From NCBI GenBank assembly GCA_038745535.1, contig JBCDLI010000064.1:1-13191 (forward strand): DNA of 13,191 bases, in the 5' to 3' direction. Source of the stretch: JBCDLI01 sp038745535. GTDB lineage: Bacteria; Pseudomonadota; Alphaproteobacteria; Rhizobiales; Rhizobiaceae. The notes under the pieces are model-generated. The model worked only from the letters and a program-made list of their open reading frames with translations, did no database searches and was not told where the DNA came from. The position numbers and the translations under genes were made by a program. Of the stretch, positions 1 through 7,288 are shown piece after piece; position 1 is the first letter of the stretch; every line of letters starts with the position of its first letter.

Positions 1-1089
1 CTTGTCCTGCACACGCATGCGGATGAAATAGCCGCCCGCATGGGCCTCCATCTGCGCCTGCTTGTAAGGTGTAAGCGTTTCGGCCGGTTTACCAAACACC
101 GGTGCCTGTTGGCGACCGGGAAGCGCTTTGGCGATGTCTGCTAAATCTCCAACGACGGCAGAGGCAGTGGCGTCACCGCCGGCTCCAGGGCCCGACATCA
201 GCAGTGTACCAACGATGTCTGCTTCCACAGCGACCGCGTTTGTTACGCCATCCACCTGCGCGATTACCGACGACAGCGGTACCATTGTGGGATGCACACG
301 CTGCTCGATACCCGTCGCGGTCTTCTCAGCCACACCAAGCAGTTTGATGCGGAAGCCAAGCTCGTAGGCTGCTTGGATATCGGACAGCGAAATATTGGAG
401 ATGCCTTCGAGATAGACCTCATCGCAGGCCACCTGCGTTCCAAACGCCATGGATGCAAGTATGGCCAGTTTGTGGGCCGTGTCATTGCCCTCGATATCAA
501 AGGTCGGGTCAGCCTCCGCGTAGCCTAAGCGTTGTGCGTCGGCGAGGCATTCGTCAAAGCTGATCTCGTCGGTTTCCATCCGTGTGAGGATGTAGTTCGC
601 TGTGCCGTTCATGATGCCAAAGATGCGCTGGATCGAATTTCCAGAAAGCGATTCCCGCATCGTTTTGATAATTGGAATACCGCCTGCGACCGCTGCCTCA
701 TAGTTGAGTATAACGCCGCTTTTCTCAGCGATTTGCGCCAGTCCAAACCCGTGTTTGGCAAGAAGTGCTTTGTTTGCGGTGACGACATGAATACCGCGAG
801 TAAGCGCCGCCTGCACGCTTTCACGCGCGGGTCCTTCATCGCCGCCGATGAGCTCAACGAAGACATCGGCTTGCACAGTTTTCGCCATCTCAACCGGATC
901 GGTAAACCAGTCGACAGATGAGAGGTCGATGCCGCGATCTTTTGCCTTGTCTCGAGCACATACCGCTGAAACGACCACGGGTCTGCCGCATTGGATTGAG
1001 AGTTCATCGGCTTTTTCGCGGAGAACGCGTACTACTGACGTGCCAACGGTGCCGAGGCCCGCAATAGCGACCCGAAGCGCTTCGGTCAT
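1..1089 (-). CDS. hom: Homoserine dehydrogenase, C-terminally truncated by the window edge
   Basis: Catalyses NAD(P)H-dependent reduction of aspartate semialdehyde to homoserine, the branch point to threonine and methionine. My translation gives 363 residues without a stop, running off base 1. The N-terminal Rossmann fold carries GLGTVG at residues 11-16. The catalytic-domain signatures are TANKALLA around 104-111 (Lys107), NGTANYIL at 161-168 and GYAEADP at 189-195. Glu192, Asp203 and Lys207 have the same spacing as the yeast catalytic residues E208, D219 and K223. The last residues visible (GGYFIRMRV, then QDK) are the start of the C-terminal ACT domain. About 65-75 residues should lie outside the window, since the family is usually about 430-440 long. 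The ATG at 1089 begins 30 bases after the aminotransferase stop, so the two are probably cotranscribed. The ribosome binding site is weak (GGA before ATTTTCA). The ACT domain suggests threonine feedback, which is known for the family and cannot be seen here. Confidence 0.97.
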   Translation of the reverse strand, partial: MTEALRVAIAGLGTVGTSVVRVLREKADELSIQCGRPVVVSAVCARDKAKDRGIDLSSVDWFTDPVEMAKTVQADVFVELIGGDEGPARESVQAALTRGIHVVTANKALLAKHGFGLAQIAEKSGVILNYEAAVAGGIPIIKTMRESLSGNSIQRIFGIMNGTANYILTRMETDEISFDECLADAQRLGYAEADPTFDIEGNDTAHKLAILASMAFGTQVACDEVYLEGISNISLSDIQAAYELGFRIKLLGVAEKTATGIEQRVHPTMVPLSSVIAQVDGVTNAVAVEADIVGTLLMSGPGAGGDATASAVVGDLADIAKALPGRQQAPVFGKPAETLTPYKQAQMEAHAGGYFIRMRVQDK

Positions 1090-1119
1090 TGAAAATCCAA
1101 TCTATTCAGGCAATTTTAT

Positions 1120-2343
1120 CTATCGATGAGCGTTGAGCGCCACCACATTGTGGAGCGTGTCGTCGGCGTATGCCATGAACTTTTTAATGTTGCGAGCCGC
1201 TTGGCGGATGCGTTGCTCGTTTTCCACCAATGCGACGCGCACATGGCCATCGCCATGCTCGCCAAAGCCGACACCGGGAGCGACCGCCACATCTGCTTTT
1301 TCGATCAGCAGCTTGGAAAATTCCAGTGATCCTAAATGGCGGAAACGCTCTGGAATAGGCACCCATGCAAACATTGTTGCCGCTGGTGCAGGCACGGGGA
1401 ACCCGGCATTGGTGAAACTTGCTACAAGCGTTTGACGGCGCTTCGCGTAGACTTCGCGGACCTCGGCGATGTCCGAACCATCACCATTTAATGCAGCCGC
1501 TGCTGCCACTTGGATCGGCGTAAAGGCACCGTAGTCGAGGTAGGACTTGACCCGCGCCAAGGCAGAGATGAGGCGTTCATTCCCAACTGCAAAACCCATG
1601 CGCCAGCCTGGCATCGAGAAGGTTTTCGACATGGACGTGAATTCGACCGCGACGTCCATCGCGCCCGGGACTTGGAGCACAGACGGAGGTGGATTGTCGT
1701 CGAAATAAATCTCCGAATAGGCCAAATCAGAGAGCACGATGAGTTCGTGCTTACGCGCAAATGAAACGACTTCGCGATAAAAATCGAGGTCGGCAACATA
1801 AGCCGTCGGGTTGGATGGATAATTTAAAATGATGGCAAGTGGCTTAGGGATAGAATGCTTCACTGCCCGTTCCAGCGAACGCAGCAGGCTCTCGTCCGGC
1901 TTTGCCTGCAGCGACCTTATCACGCCGCCAGACATGATGAAGCCAAAAGCATGTATCGGATAGGTGGGGTCTGGACAAAGGACGACATCGCCGGGCGCAG
2001 TGATCGCCTGCGCCATGTTCGCAAAACCCTCTTTTGACCCAAGCGTCGCGACCACTTGCGTTTCAGGGTTCAATTTTACGCCAAAGCGACGCTGGTAATA
2101 ATTCGCTTGCGCTTTGCGAAGACCGGGAATGCCCTTCGAAGACGAGTAGCGATGCGTGCGCGGGTCTTTCACCGTCTCGCAGAGCTTGTCGACGATTGCT
2201 TGAGGCGTTGGCAGATCTGGATTACCCATACCAAGATCGATGATATCGCGCCCATCGGCTCGAGCGTTGGCCTTGAGCCTGTTCACCTGCTCAAACACGT
2301 AGGGTGGCAATCGCCTGATCTTGTGGAAGTCTTCCATGCTCAT
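1120..2343 (-). CDS. alaC: Class I/II PLP aminotransferase, AlaC (glutamate-pyruvate) type
   Basis: A fold-type I aminotransferase of 407 residues, the usual length for this group. It closely resembles E. coli AlaC as I remember it: RLPPYVF at 11-17, the DLGMGNPD region at 36-43, YSSSKGIPGLR at 66-76 and GSKEG at 102-106. The PLP lysine is Lys240 in SMSKTFSMPGWR. Asp206 and Tyr209 should bind the cofactor ring, Asn178 lies in SNPT, and Arg369 (HVRV) should bind the substrate carboxylate. AlaC transfers the amino group between alanine/pyruvate and glutamate/2-oxoglutarate. Relatives are often labelled LL-diaminopimelate aminotransferase, so exact substrate use is uncertain. I recall the pairing with hom as conserved in Rhizobiales. 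The ATG at 2343 has AAAGGGACG upstream; Met3 (2337) is an alternative start. It lies 56 bases after the lipoprotein gene and 30 before hom on the same strand, so the three are probably one operon. Confidence 0.93.
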   Translation of the reverse strand: MSMEDFHKIRRLPPYVFEQVNRLKANARADGRDIIDLGMGNPDLPTPQAIVDKLCETVKDPRTHRYSSSKGIPGLRKAQANYYQRRFGVKLNPETQVVATLGSKEGFANMAQAITAPGDVVLCPDPTYPIHAFGFIMSGGVIRSLQAKPDESLLRSLERAVKHSIPKPLAIILNYPSNPTAYVADLDFYREVVSFARKHELIVLSDLAYSEIYFDDNPPPSVLQVPGAMDVAVEFTSMSKTFSMPGWRMGFAVGNERLISALARVKSYLDYGAFTPIQVAAAAALNGDGSDIAEVREVYAKRRQTLVASFTNAGFPVPAPAATMFAWVPIPERFRHLGSLEFSKLLIEKADVAVAPGVGFGEHGDGHVRVALVENEQRIRQAARNIKKFMAYADDTLHNVVALNAHR

Positions 2344-2399
2344 CGTCTTCGTCCCTTTCCACCGTCCTCATACATGGCGAATTTACTCTATGCGAGCGC

Positions 2400-2927
2400 T
2401 TATTGAGTGGTGATCTGACGCAACTTTTTGTCCGAATGCGTCTGCGCGAGCCGTTGAAGTTCAGCAAGGCGGCGCTTGTAGCTTTCTGTGTCGACGACGC
2501 CTGCCTGTTGCTTGCGTTGCAAGGCCTGCATTTCCGCCATCAACCGCCGGGCTTCTCGATTACTGAATTGATTGTCCGATGGAGCGGGCTCGTCGGCAAG
2601 TGACGGGTAAGTGCCCGTATTTCTTGGACCGCTCGTCCGCTCGAGAACGGGCGGCGGCGTTGCTGTTGTAAGCTCGGTTGGCTCCGTATCGATCGGTGAA
2701 GGTTCTACGGGCTGCTGGTTGGCCGCTTCATTTGTTTCGGTTCCGTTAACCTCTGCGATCACGTCAGGCCTCGCCGGTTCAGGAAATGGTTCCAATGGTT
2801 CGGTTTGTAACGCAGCGCTTTGAAGCGCAGTACTTGGCACGCCCTCGTCAATTGCGTTTCCGCCCGCGCAAGCAGACGCAAACAGGAGCACGACCATAGT
2901 AGCAGAAACTGTCTGTATTCTCGTCAT
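2400..2927 (-). CDS. Small lipoprotein with a charged helical C-terminus, function unknown
   Basis: A predicted envelope lipoprotein of 175 residues. Residues 1-19 form a short basic start and a hydrophobic stretch ending in FASA before Cys20, a plausible lipobox although it has Ala rather than Leu at -3. Residues 27-118 are rich in Pro, Thr and Glu and look disordered, like a linker from a membrane anchor. Residues 121-170 are strongly charged and helical: EARRLMAEMQALQRKQ, then a QAGVVD turn, then TESYKRRLAELQRLA. This helix-turn-helix layout loosely resembles SHOCT-type short C-terminal domains. A comparable small secreted protein sits between phaC and the aminotransferase gene in rhizobia as I remember them, so it is probably a conserved Hyphomicrobiales family. 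It is the first gene of the minus-strand run with alaC and hom, divergent from phaC. I do not recognise a function. The upstream ribosome binding site is weak. Confidence 0.8.
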   Translation of the reverse strand: MTRIQTVSATMVVLLFASACAGGNAIDEGVPSTALQSAALQTEPLEPFPEPARPDVIAEVNGTETNEAANQQPVEPSPIDTEPTELTTATPPPVLERTSGPRNTGTYPSLADEPAPSDNQFSNREARRLMAEMQALQRKQQAGVVDTESYKRRLAELQRLAQTHSDKKLRQITTQ

Positions 2928-2950
2928 TATCGTCGCTTTTCAGTAGCTTA

Positions 2951-2968
2951 CACTGCAAAACTGCATGC
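2951..2968. promoter_or_regulatory. Paired TGCA elements, possible PhaR-type operator
   Basis: In the 139-base region between the lipoprotein gene and phaC, two TGCA tetramers (2954-2957 and 2962-2965) are separated by four bases. The second runs into the palindrome GCATGC (2963-2968). PHA regulators of the PhaR family in alphaproteobacteria are known to bind TGC/GCA-rich sites, so this is a reasonable candidate operator for phaC, the divergent operon, or both. The spacing and the identity of the regulator are inference, and no phaR gene lies in this window. No convincing -35/-10 pair could be picked on either strand. Confidence 0.3.
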
Positions 2969-3026
2969 CAAGTGAGGCAAAAGTGAGGGTTGATCCGTAA
3001 CGGTAGGTTTAAATAGGTTAACACCA

Positions 3027-3054
3027 ATTATCCAACGGCCAACAAGTTGGAAAT
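3027..3054 (+). promoter_or_regulatory. Hairpin-forming inverted repeat just upstream of the phaC ribosome binding site
   Basis: TCCAAC (3031-3036) and GTTGGA (3046-3051) are perfect inverted repeats around a nine-base loop. Allowing one bulged A (3030), ATT (3027-3029) also pairs with AAT (3052-3054), giving nine pairs. The structure ends one base before AGGAGG. It could be a protein-binding palindrome or an mRNA leader hairpin that affects translation of phaC. There is no U-run, so it is not an intrinsic terminator. Confidence 0.35.
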
Positions 3055-3055
3055 C

Positions 3056-3062
3056 AGGAGGG
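3056..3062 (+). promoter_or_regulatory. Strong Shine-Dalgarno site that sets the phaC GTG start
   Basis: AGGAGG (3056-3061), followed by another G, lies five bases before the GTG at 3067. This is the best ribosome binding site in the window. It supports GTG as the true start of phaC, because no ATG in this frame occurs until Met40. Confidence 0.85.
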
Positions 3063-3066
3063 CGCC

Positions 3067-4911
3067 GTGAGTGCACAACGCGAAGACGGTACGGAGAGTT
3101 TCCAAGAGCCAAGTAAGCTCGGCGCGTTAGAGCCGTACGTCATAAAGGATCCCGAGCAGTTTGGTCTGAACTTGGCGCGCATGGTGGAAGCCGCAGGTCA
3201 TGCCGCGTCTGCGTGGATTAAGCCTCGTGAAAGCGGCGATAAAAACGATGCTGTGGCCGATCCGCTCGCCGATTTTACAAGTATTCTCGGGAAAGTTTCC
3301 GAATATTGGCTGAGTGATCCACAGCGGGCCATCGATGCGCAAACGCGTTTGTTCTCAGGGTATATGAATATCTGGGCAAATTCGATTCACCGCCTCGGTG
3401 ACAAAGAACTCGACGAAGCAATCAAACCGCCGCGCGGTGACAAACGGTTCGACGATCCCGATTGGGCTGACAACGCTTTTTATAGCTTCATGAAGCAGGC
3501 CTATCTGGTGACCGCAGATTGGGCAAACAATCTGGTCAAAGACACCGAGGGACTGGACGAGCACACCAAACACAAGGCGATGTTTTATGCGCGGCAGGTC
3601 ACAACCGCGCTGTCACCGTCAAATTTCATGATCTCCAACCCCGAGGTGTTCAAAGCCACGGTCGCTAGCAATGGTGCCAATCTGGTGGATGGCATGCGAA
3701 TGCTTGCAGAGGACATCACCGCCGGCAAAGGCGATGTAAAGCTACGTCAGGCTGACTACTCAAAATTCAACGTTGGCGAAAACATTGCGATGACGCCGGG
3801 CAAGGTCGTTGCGCGAAATGAGCTTGTGGAGATTATCCAATACGAGCCGACAACGGAAAAAGTGTTGAAACGGCCTTTGTTGATCTGCCCGCCGTGGATC
3901 AACAAATTCTACATTCTCGATCTGAACCCGCAAAAATCGTTCATCCGGTGGGCCGTTGAGCAGGGTCACACGGTTTTCGTGATTTCATGGATTAACCCGG
4001 ACGAACGACACGCAGAAATGGATTGGGCCGATTATATTGATCTTGGCCTCAACTTCGCGCTCGACACGGTACAAAAGTCGACCGGCGAGAAGCAAGTCAA
4101 CGCAATTGGTTACTGTGTCGGTGGCACGCTATTGAGCGCAGCAATGGCACTCATGGCAAAGACCGGTGATGATCGCATTCAGTCTGCCACGCTTTTCACA
4201 ACACAGGTGGACTTTACACACGCTGGCGACCTTAAAGTGTTTGTGGATGAAGAACAGCTTGAGATGCTCGAGGCTGAGATCAAGAAAAAGGGCTATCTCG
4301 AAGGGTCGAAGATGGCGACGGCATTCAACATGCTGCGTTCCGGTGATCTAATTTGGCCTTATGTCGTCAACAACTACATGAAGGGTAAAGCCCCTACCCC
4401 GTTCGACCTGCTCTACTGGAACGCAGACTCAACGCGGATGGCGGGCGCAAACCACATCTACTACCTGCGCAATTGTTACCTTGAAAACCGTTTGGCCCAG
4501 GGCACGATGCATCTTGCTGGTCGCAAAGTTGACATCCGCGACGTCAAGGTGCCGATCTACAATCTCGCCGCGAAAGAAGATCACATCGCGCCTGCGCTCT
4601 CCGTGTTTGAAGGTTCAAAGCTTTTCGGGGGTGACGTGACCTACGTTATGGGCGGCTCTGGCCATATCGCCGGCGTCATCAACCCGCCTGACAAGAATAA
4701 ATATCAGTTTTGGACCGGGAAAGCTGTCGAAGGTGAATTTGACAAATGGGCTGAGGGCGCAGTTGAAACACCGGGATCATGGTGGCCGCATTGGCACCGT
4801 TGGATACAGGACTTGAACAACGAGATGGTGGAAGCGCGCAAGAAAATCGGCGGTAAGAAATTGAAGCCGCTCTGTGACGCGCCGGGTGAGTACGTTAGGA
4901 TCAAAGCCTAG
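3067..4911 (+). CDS. phaC: Class I poly(3-hydroxyalkanoate) synthase
   Basis: Polymerises (R)-3-hydroxyacyl-CoA, mainly 3-hydroxybutyryl-CoA, into polyhydroxyalkanoate at the surface of storage granules. The protein has 614 residues, normal for class I enzymes, which work without a PhaE or PhaR subunit. The N-terminal PhaC domain (about 85-265) contains the expected DPDWADNAF segment at 130-138, followed by an alpha/beta-hydrolase domain. The lipase-like box is GYCVGG with nucleophile Cys350. Asp505 (KEDHIAP) and His533 (SGHIAG) complete the triad, and their 28-residue spacing equals that of D480 and H508 in the Cupriavidus necator enzyme. The conserved VVNNYMKG and FDLLYWN segments are present. 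The first residues (to about 30) are variable, as is usual. The gene uses a GTG start after AGGAGG. It is followed 24 bases later by sfsA, and the granule and monomer-supply genes are not here. All catalytic residues are intact. Confidence 0.97.
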   Translation: MSAQREDGTESFQEPSKLGALEPYVIKDPEQFGLNLARMVEAAGHAASAWIKPRESGDKNDAVADPLADFTSILGKVSEYWLSDPQRAIDAQTRLFSGYMNIWANSIHRLGDKELDEAIKPPRGDKRFDDPDWADNAFYSFMKQAYLVTADWANNLVKDTEGLDEHTKHKAMFYARQVTTALSPSNFMISNPEVFKATVASNGANLVDGMRMLAEDITAGKGDVKLRQADYSKFNVGENIAMTPGKVVARNELVEIIQYEPTTEKVLKRPLLICPPWINKFYILDLNPQKSFIRWAVEQGHTVFVISWINPDERHAEMDWADYIDLGLNFALDTVQKSTGEKQVNAIGYCVGGTLLSAAMALMAKTGDDRIQSATLFTTQVDFTHAGDLKVFVDEEQLEMLEAEIKKKGYLEGSKMATAFNMLRSGDLIWPYVVNNYMKGKAPTPFDLLYWNADSTRMAGANHIYYLRNCYLENRLAQGTMHLAGRKVDIRDVKVPIYNLAAKEDHIAPALSVFEGSKLFGGDVTYVMGGSGHIAGVINPPDKNKYQFWTGKAVEGEFDKWAEGAVETPGSWWPHWHRWIQDLNNEMVEARKKIGGKKLKPLCDAPGEYVRIKA

Positions 4912-4935
4912 GCATCGACCGGCCCAGGTAGCATC

Positions 4936-5661
4936 GTGAAGTTTCCCTCGCCCCTTATCCCGGCGACATTAATTAAGCGCTACAAGCGTTTTCTTGCCGA
5001 TGTTCGATTTGACGATGGCTCTGAGATCACCTGCGCTGTCCCAAATACCGGGTCCATGATGGGTTTGCATGCGCCGGGTTCACGCGTCTGGCTTTCGACG
5101 TCTGACAATCCAAAGCGGAAATATGCCCACACCCTTGAGTTGGTTGAAGCTGACGGCACTACGGTCGGCATAAACACCAACAAACCAAACCGGCTGACTG
5201 AAGAAGCAATTGGCGCCGGATTAATCTCTGACTTGGCCAGTTATCCAACGCTGCAACGTGAAAAGCGCTATGGCGAAAACTCTCGCATCGACATTTTGTT
5301 ATCATCGCCGGACCGACCGGATGCCTATGTCGAAGTAAAGAACGTCCATTTTATACGTCAACGTGGGCTTACAGAATTTCCTGATAGCGTGACATCCCGC
5401 GGGGCCAAACATCTATATGAACTCGCTCGAATGGTGGAAGCAGGAAACCGGGCAGTGATGGTCTATCTGGTTCAGCGTAGCGATTGCGAACGGCTGAAAC
5501 TATGTCGGGAATTGGATCCGAATTATGCCAAGGCCTTCGATCATGCGATGGCCGCTGGGGTTGAAGCCTACGCGGTTCGATGTCATGTCACCTCAACAGC
5601 AATCACCCCAGAGTGCGCAATTGTCGTTGACGAACCGGGTGTAAACTCAAACCTGAATTGA
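4936..5661 (+). CDS. sfsA: SfsA family protein (sugar fermentation stimulation protein)
   Basis: 241 residues, close to the 234 of E. coli SfsA, with which it aligns end to end as I remember that sequence. Matching segments include ATLIKRYKRFLADV at 10-23, PNTGSMMG at 36-43, STSDNPKRKYAHT at 54-66, SRIDILL at 116-122, YVEVKNV at 131-137 and FPDSVTSRGAKHL at 148-160. The family joins an N-terminal OB-like fold to a PD-(D/E)XK nuclease-like domain. Asp119 with Glu133-x-Lys135 fits that nuclease-like core. SfsA was named for raising maltose fermentation in E. coli and was reported to bind DNA, but its biochemical role is not settled. The GTG at 4936 has only a weak AGGT upstream. It lies 24 bases after phaC and stops 10 bases before map, which suggests cotranscription and translational coupling. 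Confidence 0.94.
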   Translation: MKFPSPLIPATLIKRYKRFLADVRFDDGSEITCAVPNTGSMMGLHAPGSRVWLSTSDNPKRKYAHTLELVEADGTTVGINTNKPNRLTEEAIGAGLISDLASYPTLQREKRYGENSRIDILLSSPDRPDAYVEVKNVHFIRQRGLTEFPDSVTSRGAKHLYELARMVEAGNRAVMVYLVQRSDCERLKLCRELDPNYAKAFDHAMAAGVEAYAVRCHVTSTAITPECAIVVDEPGVNSNLN

Positions 5662-5671
5662 TGGCTTCGAC

Positions 5672-6496
5672 ATGGTCAATTATCTTGATGCGGACATCGG
5701 CCCTCTCAAGAACGCGGGACACATCCGCTTGCACGGTCCTGATGGGTTCGATGGCATGCGCCGGGCTGGGAATTTGGTCGCCGAAGCGCTCGATGCTGTC
5801 TACGAGATTGTTCGCCCTGGTGTCACAACAGATGAGATCGACCAGTTCCTTTACGCATTTGGCATGGAACATGACGCCTTACCCGCGACACTAAACTACC
5901 GCGGGTACACCCGGTCATGTTGTACTTCGCTAAACCATGTGGTCTGCCACGGGATACCCAACGATAAGCCCCTGCGAGAAGGTGATATTTTAAACGTCGA
6001 TGTGACTTACGTCCTCGACGGCTGGCACGGTGATTCTTCGCGTATGTACCCCGTTGGTCCGGTAAAGCGCGCGGCGGAGCGGCTCATGGAGGTAACTCAC
6101 GAGGCCATGATGCGCGGGATAGCCGCTGCAAAGCCCGGTCACTCGATGGGTGCGATCGGTGAAGCGATCCAGCGATTTGCCGAGCGCGAGCGTTGCTCGG
6201 TTGTCCGCGATTTTTGCGGCCACGGAATTGGGCGGTTGTTTCACGACGCTCCAAACGTGCTGCACTATGGTCGCGCAGGCGAAGGTGCAGAAATCAAGCC
6301 GGGTATGATTTTCACAATCGAGCCCATGATAAATCTCGGACGACCGCATGTGAAGGTGCTCTCCGATGGCTGGACTGCGGTGACACGCGACCGGAGCCTA
6401 TCGGCGCAGTATGAGCATACGATTGGAATAACCGAGACCGGATGTGAAATTTTCACACTGTCGCCTGCCGGTCTGGACCGTCCCGGGCTGTCGTGA
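5672..6496 (+). CDS. map: Methionine aminopeptidase, type I
   Basis: Cytosolic metalloenzyme that removes the initiator methionine from nascent proteins. It has 274 residues, typical of alphaproteobacterial MAPs. All five metal ligands are visible: Asp110 (LNVDVTYV), Asp121 (WHGDSSRM), His184 (CGHGIG), Glu217 (FTIEPM) and Glu248 (SAQYEHT). The substrate histidine is His93 (VCHGIPN). The D110-D121 spacing of 11 matches E. coli D97 and D108. The start is firm: an in-frame TGA at 5654 blocks upstream extension and ATG 5672 is the first start after it. No good Shine-Dalgarno site precedes it. Only 10 bases separate it from the sfsA stop, so translation probably depends on ribosomes finishing sfsA. 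Its own stop overlaps the start of a 13-codon mini-ORF (TGATG). Confidence 0.97.
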   Translation: MVNYLDADIGPLKNAGHIRLHGPDGFDGMRRAGNLVAEALDAVYEIVRPGVTTDEIDQFLYAFGMEHDALPATLNYRGYTRSCCTSLNHVVCHGIPNDKPLREGDILNVDVTYVLDGWHGDSSRMYPVGPVKRAAERLMEVTHEAMMRGIAAAKPGHSMGAIGEAIQRFAERERCSVVRDFCGHGIGRLFHDAPNVLHYGRAGEGAEIKPGMIFTIEPMINLGRPHVKVLSDGWTAVTRDRSLSAQYEHTIGITETGCEIFTLSPAGLDRPGLS

Positions 6497-6537
6497 TGTC
6501 GGATGGGTTTGACGGCTTTCGAAACGACATCCAATGA
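6496..6537 (+). CDS. 13-codon mini-ORF bridging map and radC, possible coupling peptide
   Basis: The ATG at 6496-6498 shares its A with the map stop (TGATG). The frame encodes MSDGFDGFRNDIQ and ends at TGA 6535-6537, which overlaps the radC start as ATGA. It therefore fills the map-radC gap exactly, with stop/start overlaps at both ends. Ribosomes could pass from map through this peptide to radC, which otherwise lacks an evident ribosome binding site. It is too short to judge by coding statistics, has no recognised relatives and may be accidental. Confidence 0.3.
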   Translation: MSDGFDGFRNDIQ

Positions 6538-7268
6538 CGCGCACCAGAGACGGATTGTTTGAGAGCCCTTCACACGAGCCCTTTGCCCAATCAAAATCGA
6601 CCGCGTCTGGACATCGACAACGTCTTCGCGAGCGCTTTAACGCAGGCGGTCGCGAAGCGCTTGCTGACTACGAGCTGTTGGAGCTTTTTCTGTTTAGAAG
6701 CAATTTGCGCGGCGACACCAAACCGGTGGCCAAAGCCTTGCTCGCCAGATTTGGGAGTGTTGCCGGCGTCATCACTGCATCGAAGGAACAACTGGTTCAG
6801 GTAAAAGGTGTCGGTGAAACGACCGTTCATGATCTAAAGCTGATACGCGCAGCGGCGGTCGAATTGGCACGCACAGAGGTTTTGGATAAGCCGGTGCTGT
6901 CCTCGTGGAAATCGGTTCTCGACTACTGCACCATTGCGATGGCGCACGAGAATAAAGAGCAATTTCGCATTCTGTTTCTTGATAAGAAAAACAGATTGAT
7001 AGCCGATGAGGTGCAGCAACAAGGCACTGTGGATCACACGCCGGTTTATGTTCGGGAAGTGGTCAAGCGCGCGTTGGAATTGTCCGCGACAGCACTGATT
7101 CTGCTTCACAATCACCCGTCTGGCGACCCAACACCGTCTAGCGCGGACATAGCGGTGACTCGGTCAATCATCGACGTGGCACAACCGCTTAACATCGTTA
7201 TTCACGATCACATCATCATTTCAAAGACGGGGCACGCCAGCCTGAAAGGCCTGCGGTTGATTGATTAG
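6534..7268 (+). CDS. radC: RadC family JAB/MPN+ domain protein
   Basis: 244 residues, close to the family norm. The N-terminal part (about 26-115) carries the helix-hairpin-helix-like segment VKGVGETTVHDLKLI at 90-104 together with YELLELFLF at 46-54. The C-terminal JAB/MPN+ domain (about 120-244) has the zinc-binding JAMM motif: His192 and His194 in LLHNHPSGDPTPS and Asp205 at the standard HxH-x10-D spacing. The family was named for a supposed repair role in E. coli that was later withdrawn. It resembles a metal-dependent isopeptidase, but its substrate is unknown. The start is limited by an in-frame TGA at 6510, and ATG 6534 is the first available. It is the last gene of the plus-strand run and converges on aapP with 20 bases between the stops. 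The first 25 residues are probably unstructured. Confidence 0.94.
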   Translation: MTRTRDGLFESPSHEPFAQSKSTASGHRQRLRERFNAGGREALADYELLELFLFRSNLRGDTKPVAKALLARFGSVAGVITASKEQLVQVKGVGETTVHDLKLIRAAAVELARTEVLDKPVLSSWKSVLDYCTIAMAHENKEQFRILFLDKKNRLIADEVQQQGTVDHTPVYVREVVKRALELSATALILLHNHPSGDPTPSSADIAVTRSIIDVAQPLNIVIHDHIIISKTGHASLKGLRLID

Positions 7269-7288
7269 TATGGGCAATTAAGCCGGGG

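Noticed and set aside
532..1007. Open frames of 129-132 codons on both strands within hom
   Set aside because: The minus-strand hom frame explains every conserved motif here. The other frames give low-complexity, motif-free products.
2990..3018. TTGATC with ATAGGT 17 bases downstream as a phaC promoter
   Set aside because: The downstream hexamer is a poor -10 match, and other spacings give no better pair, so it was not listed as a promoter.
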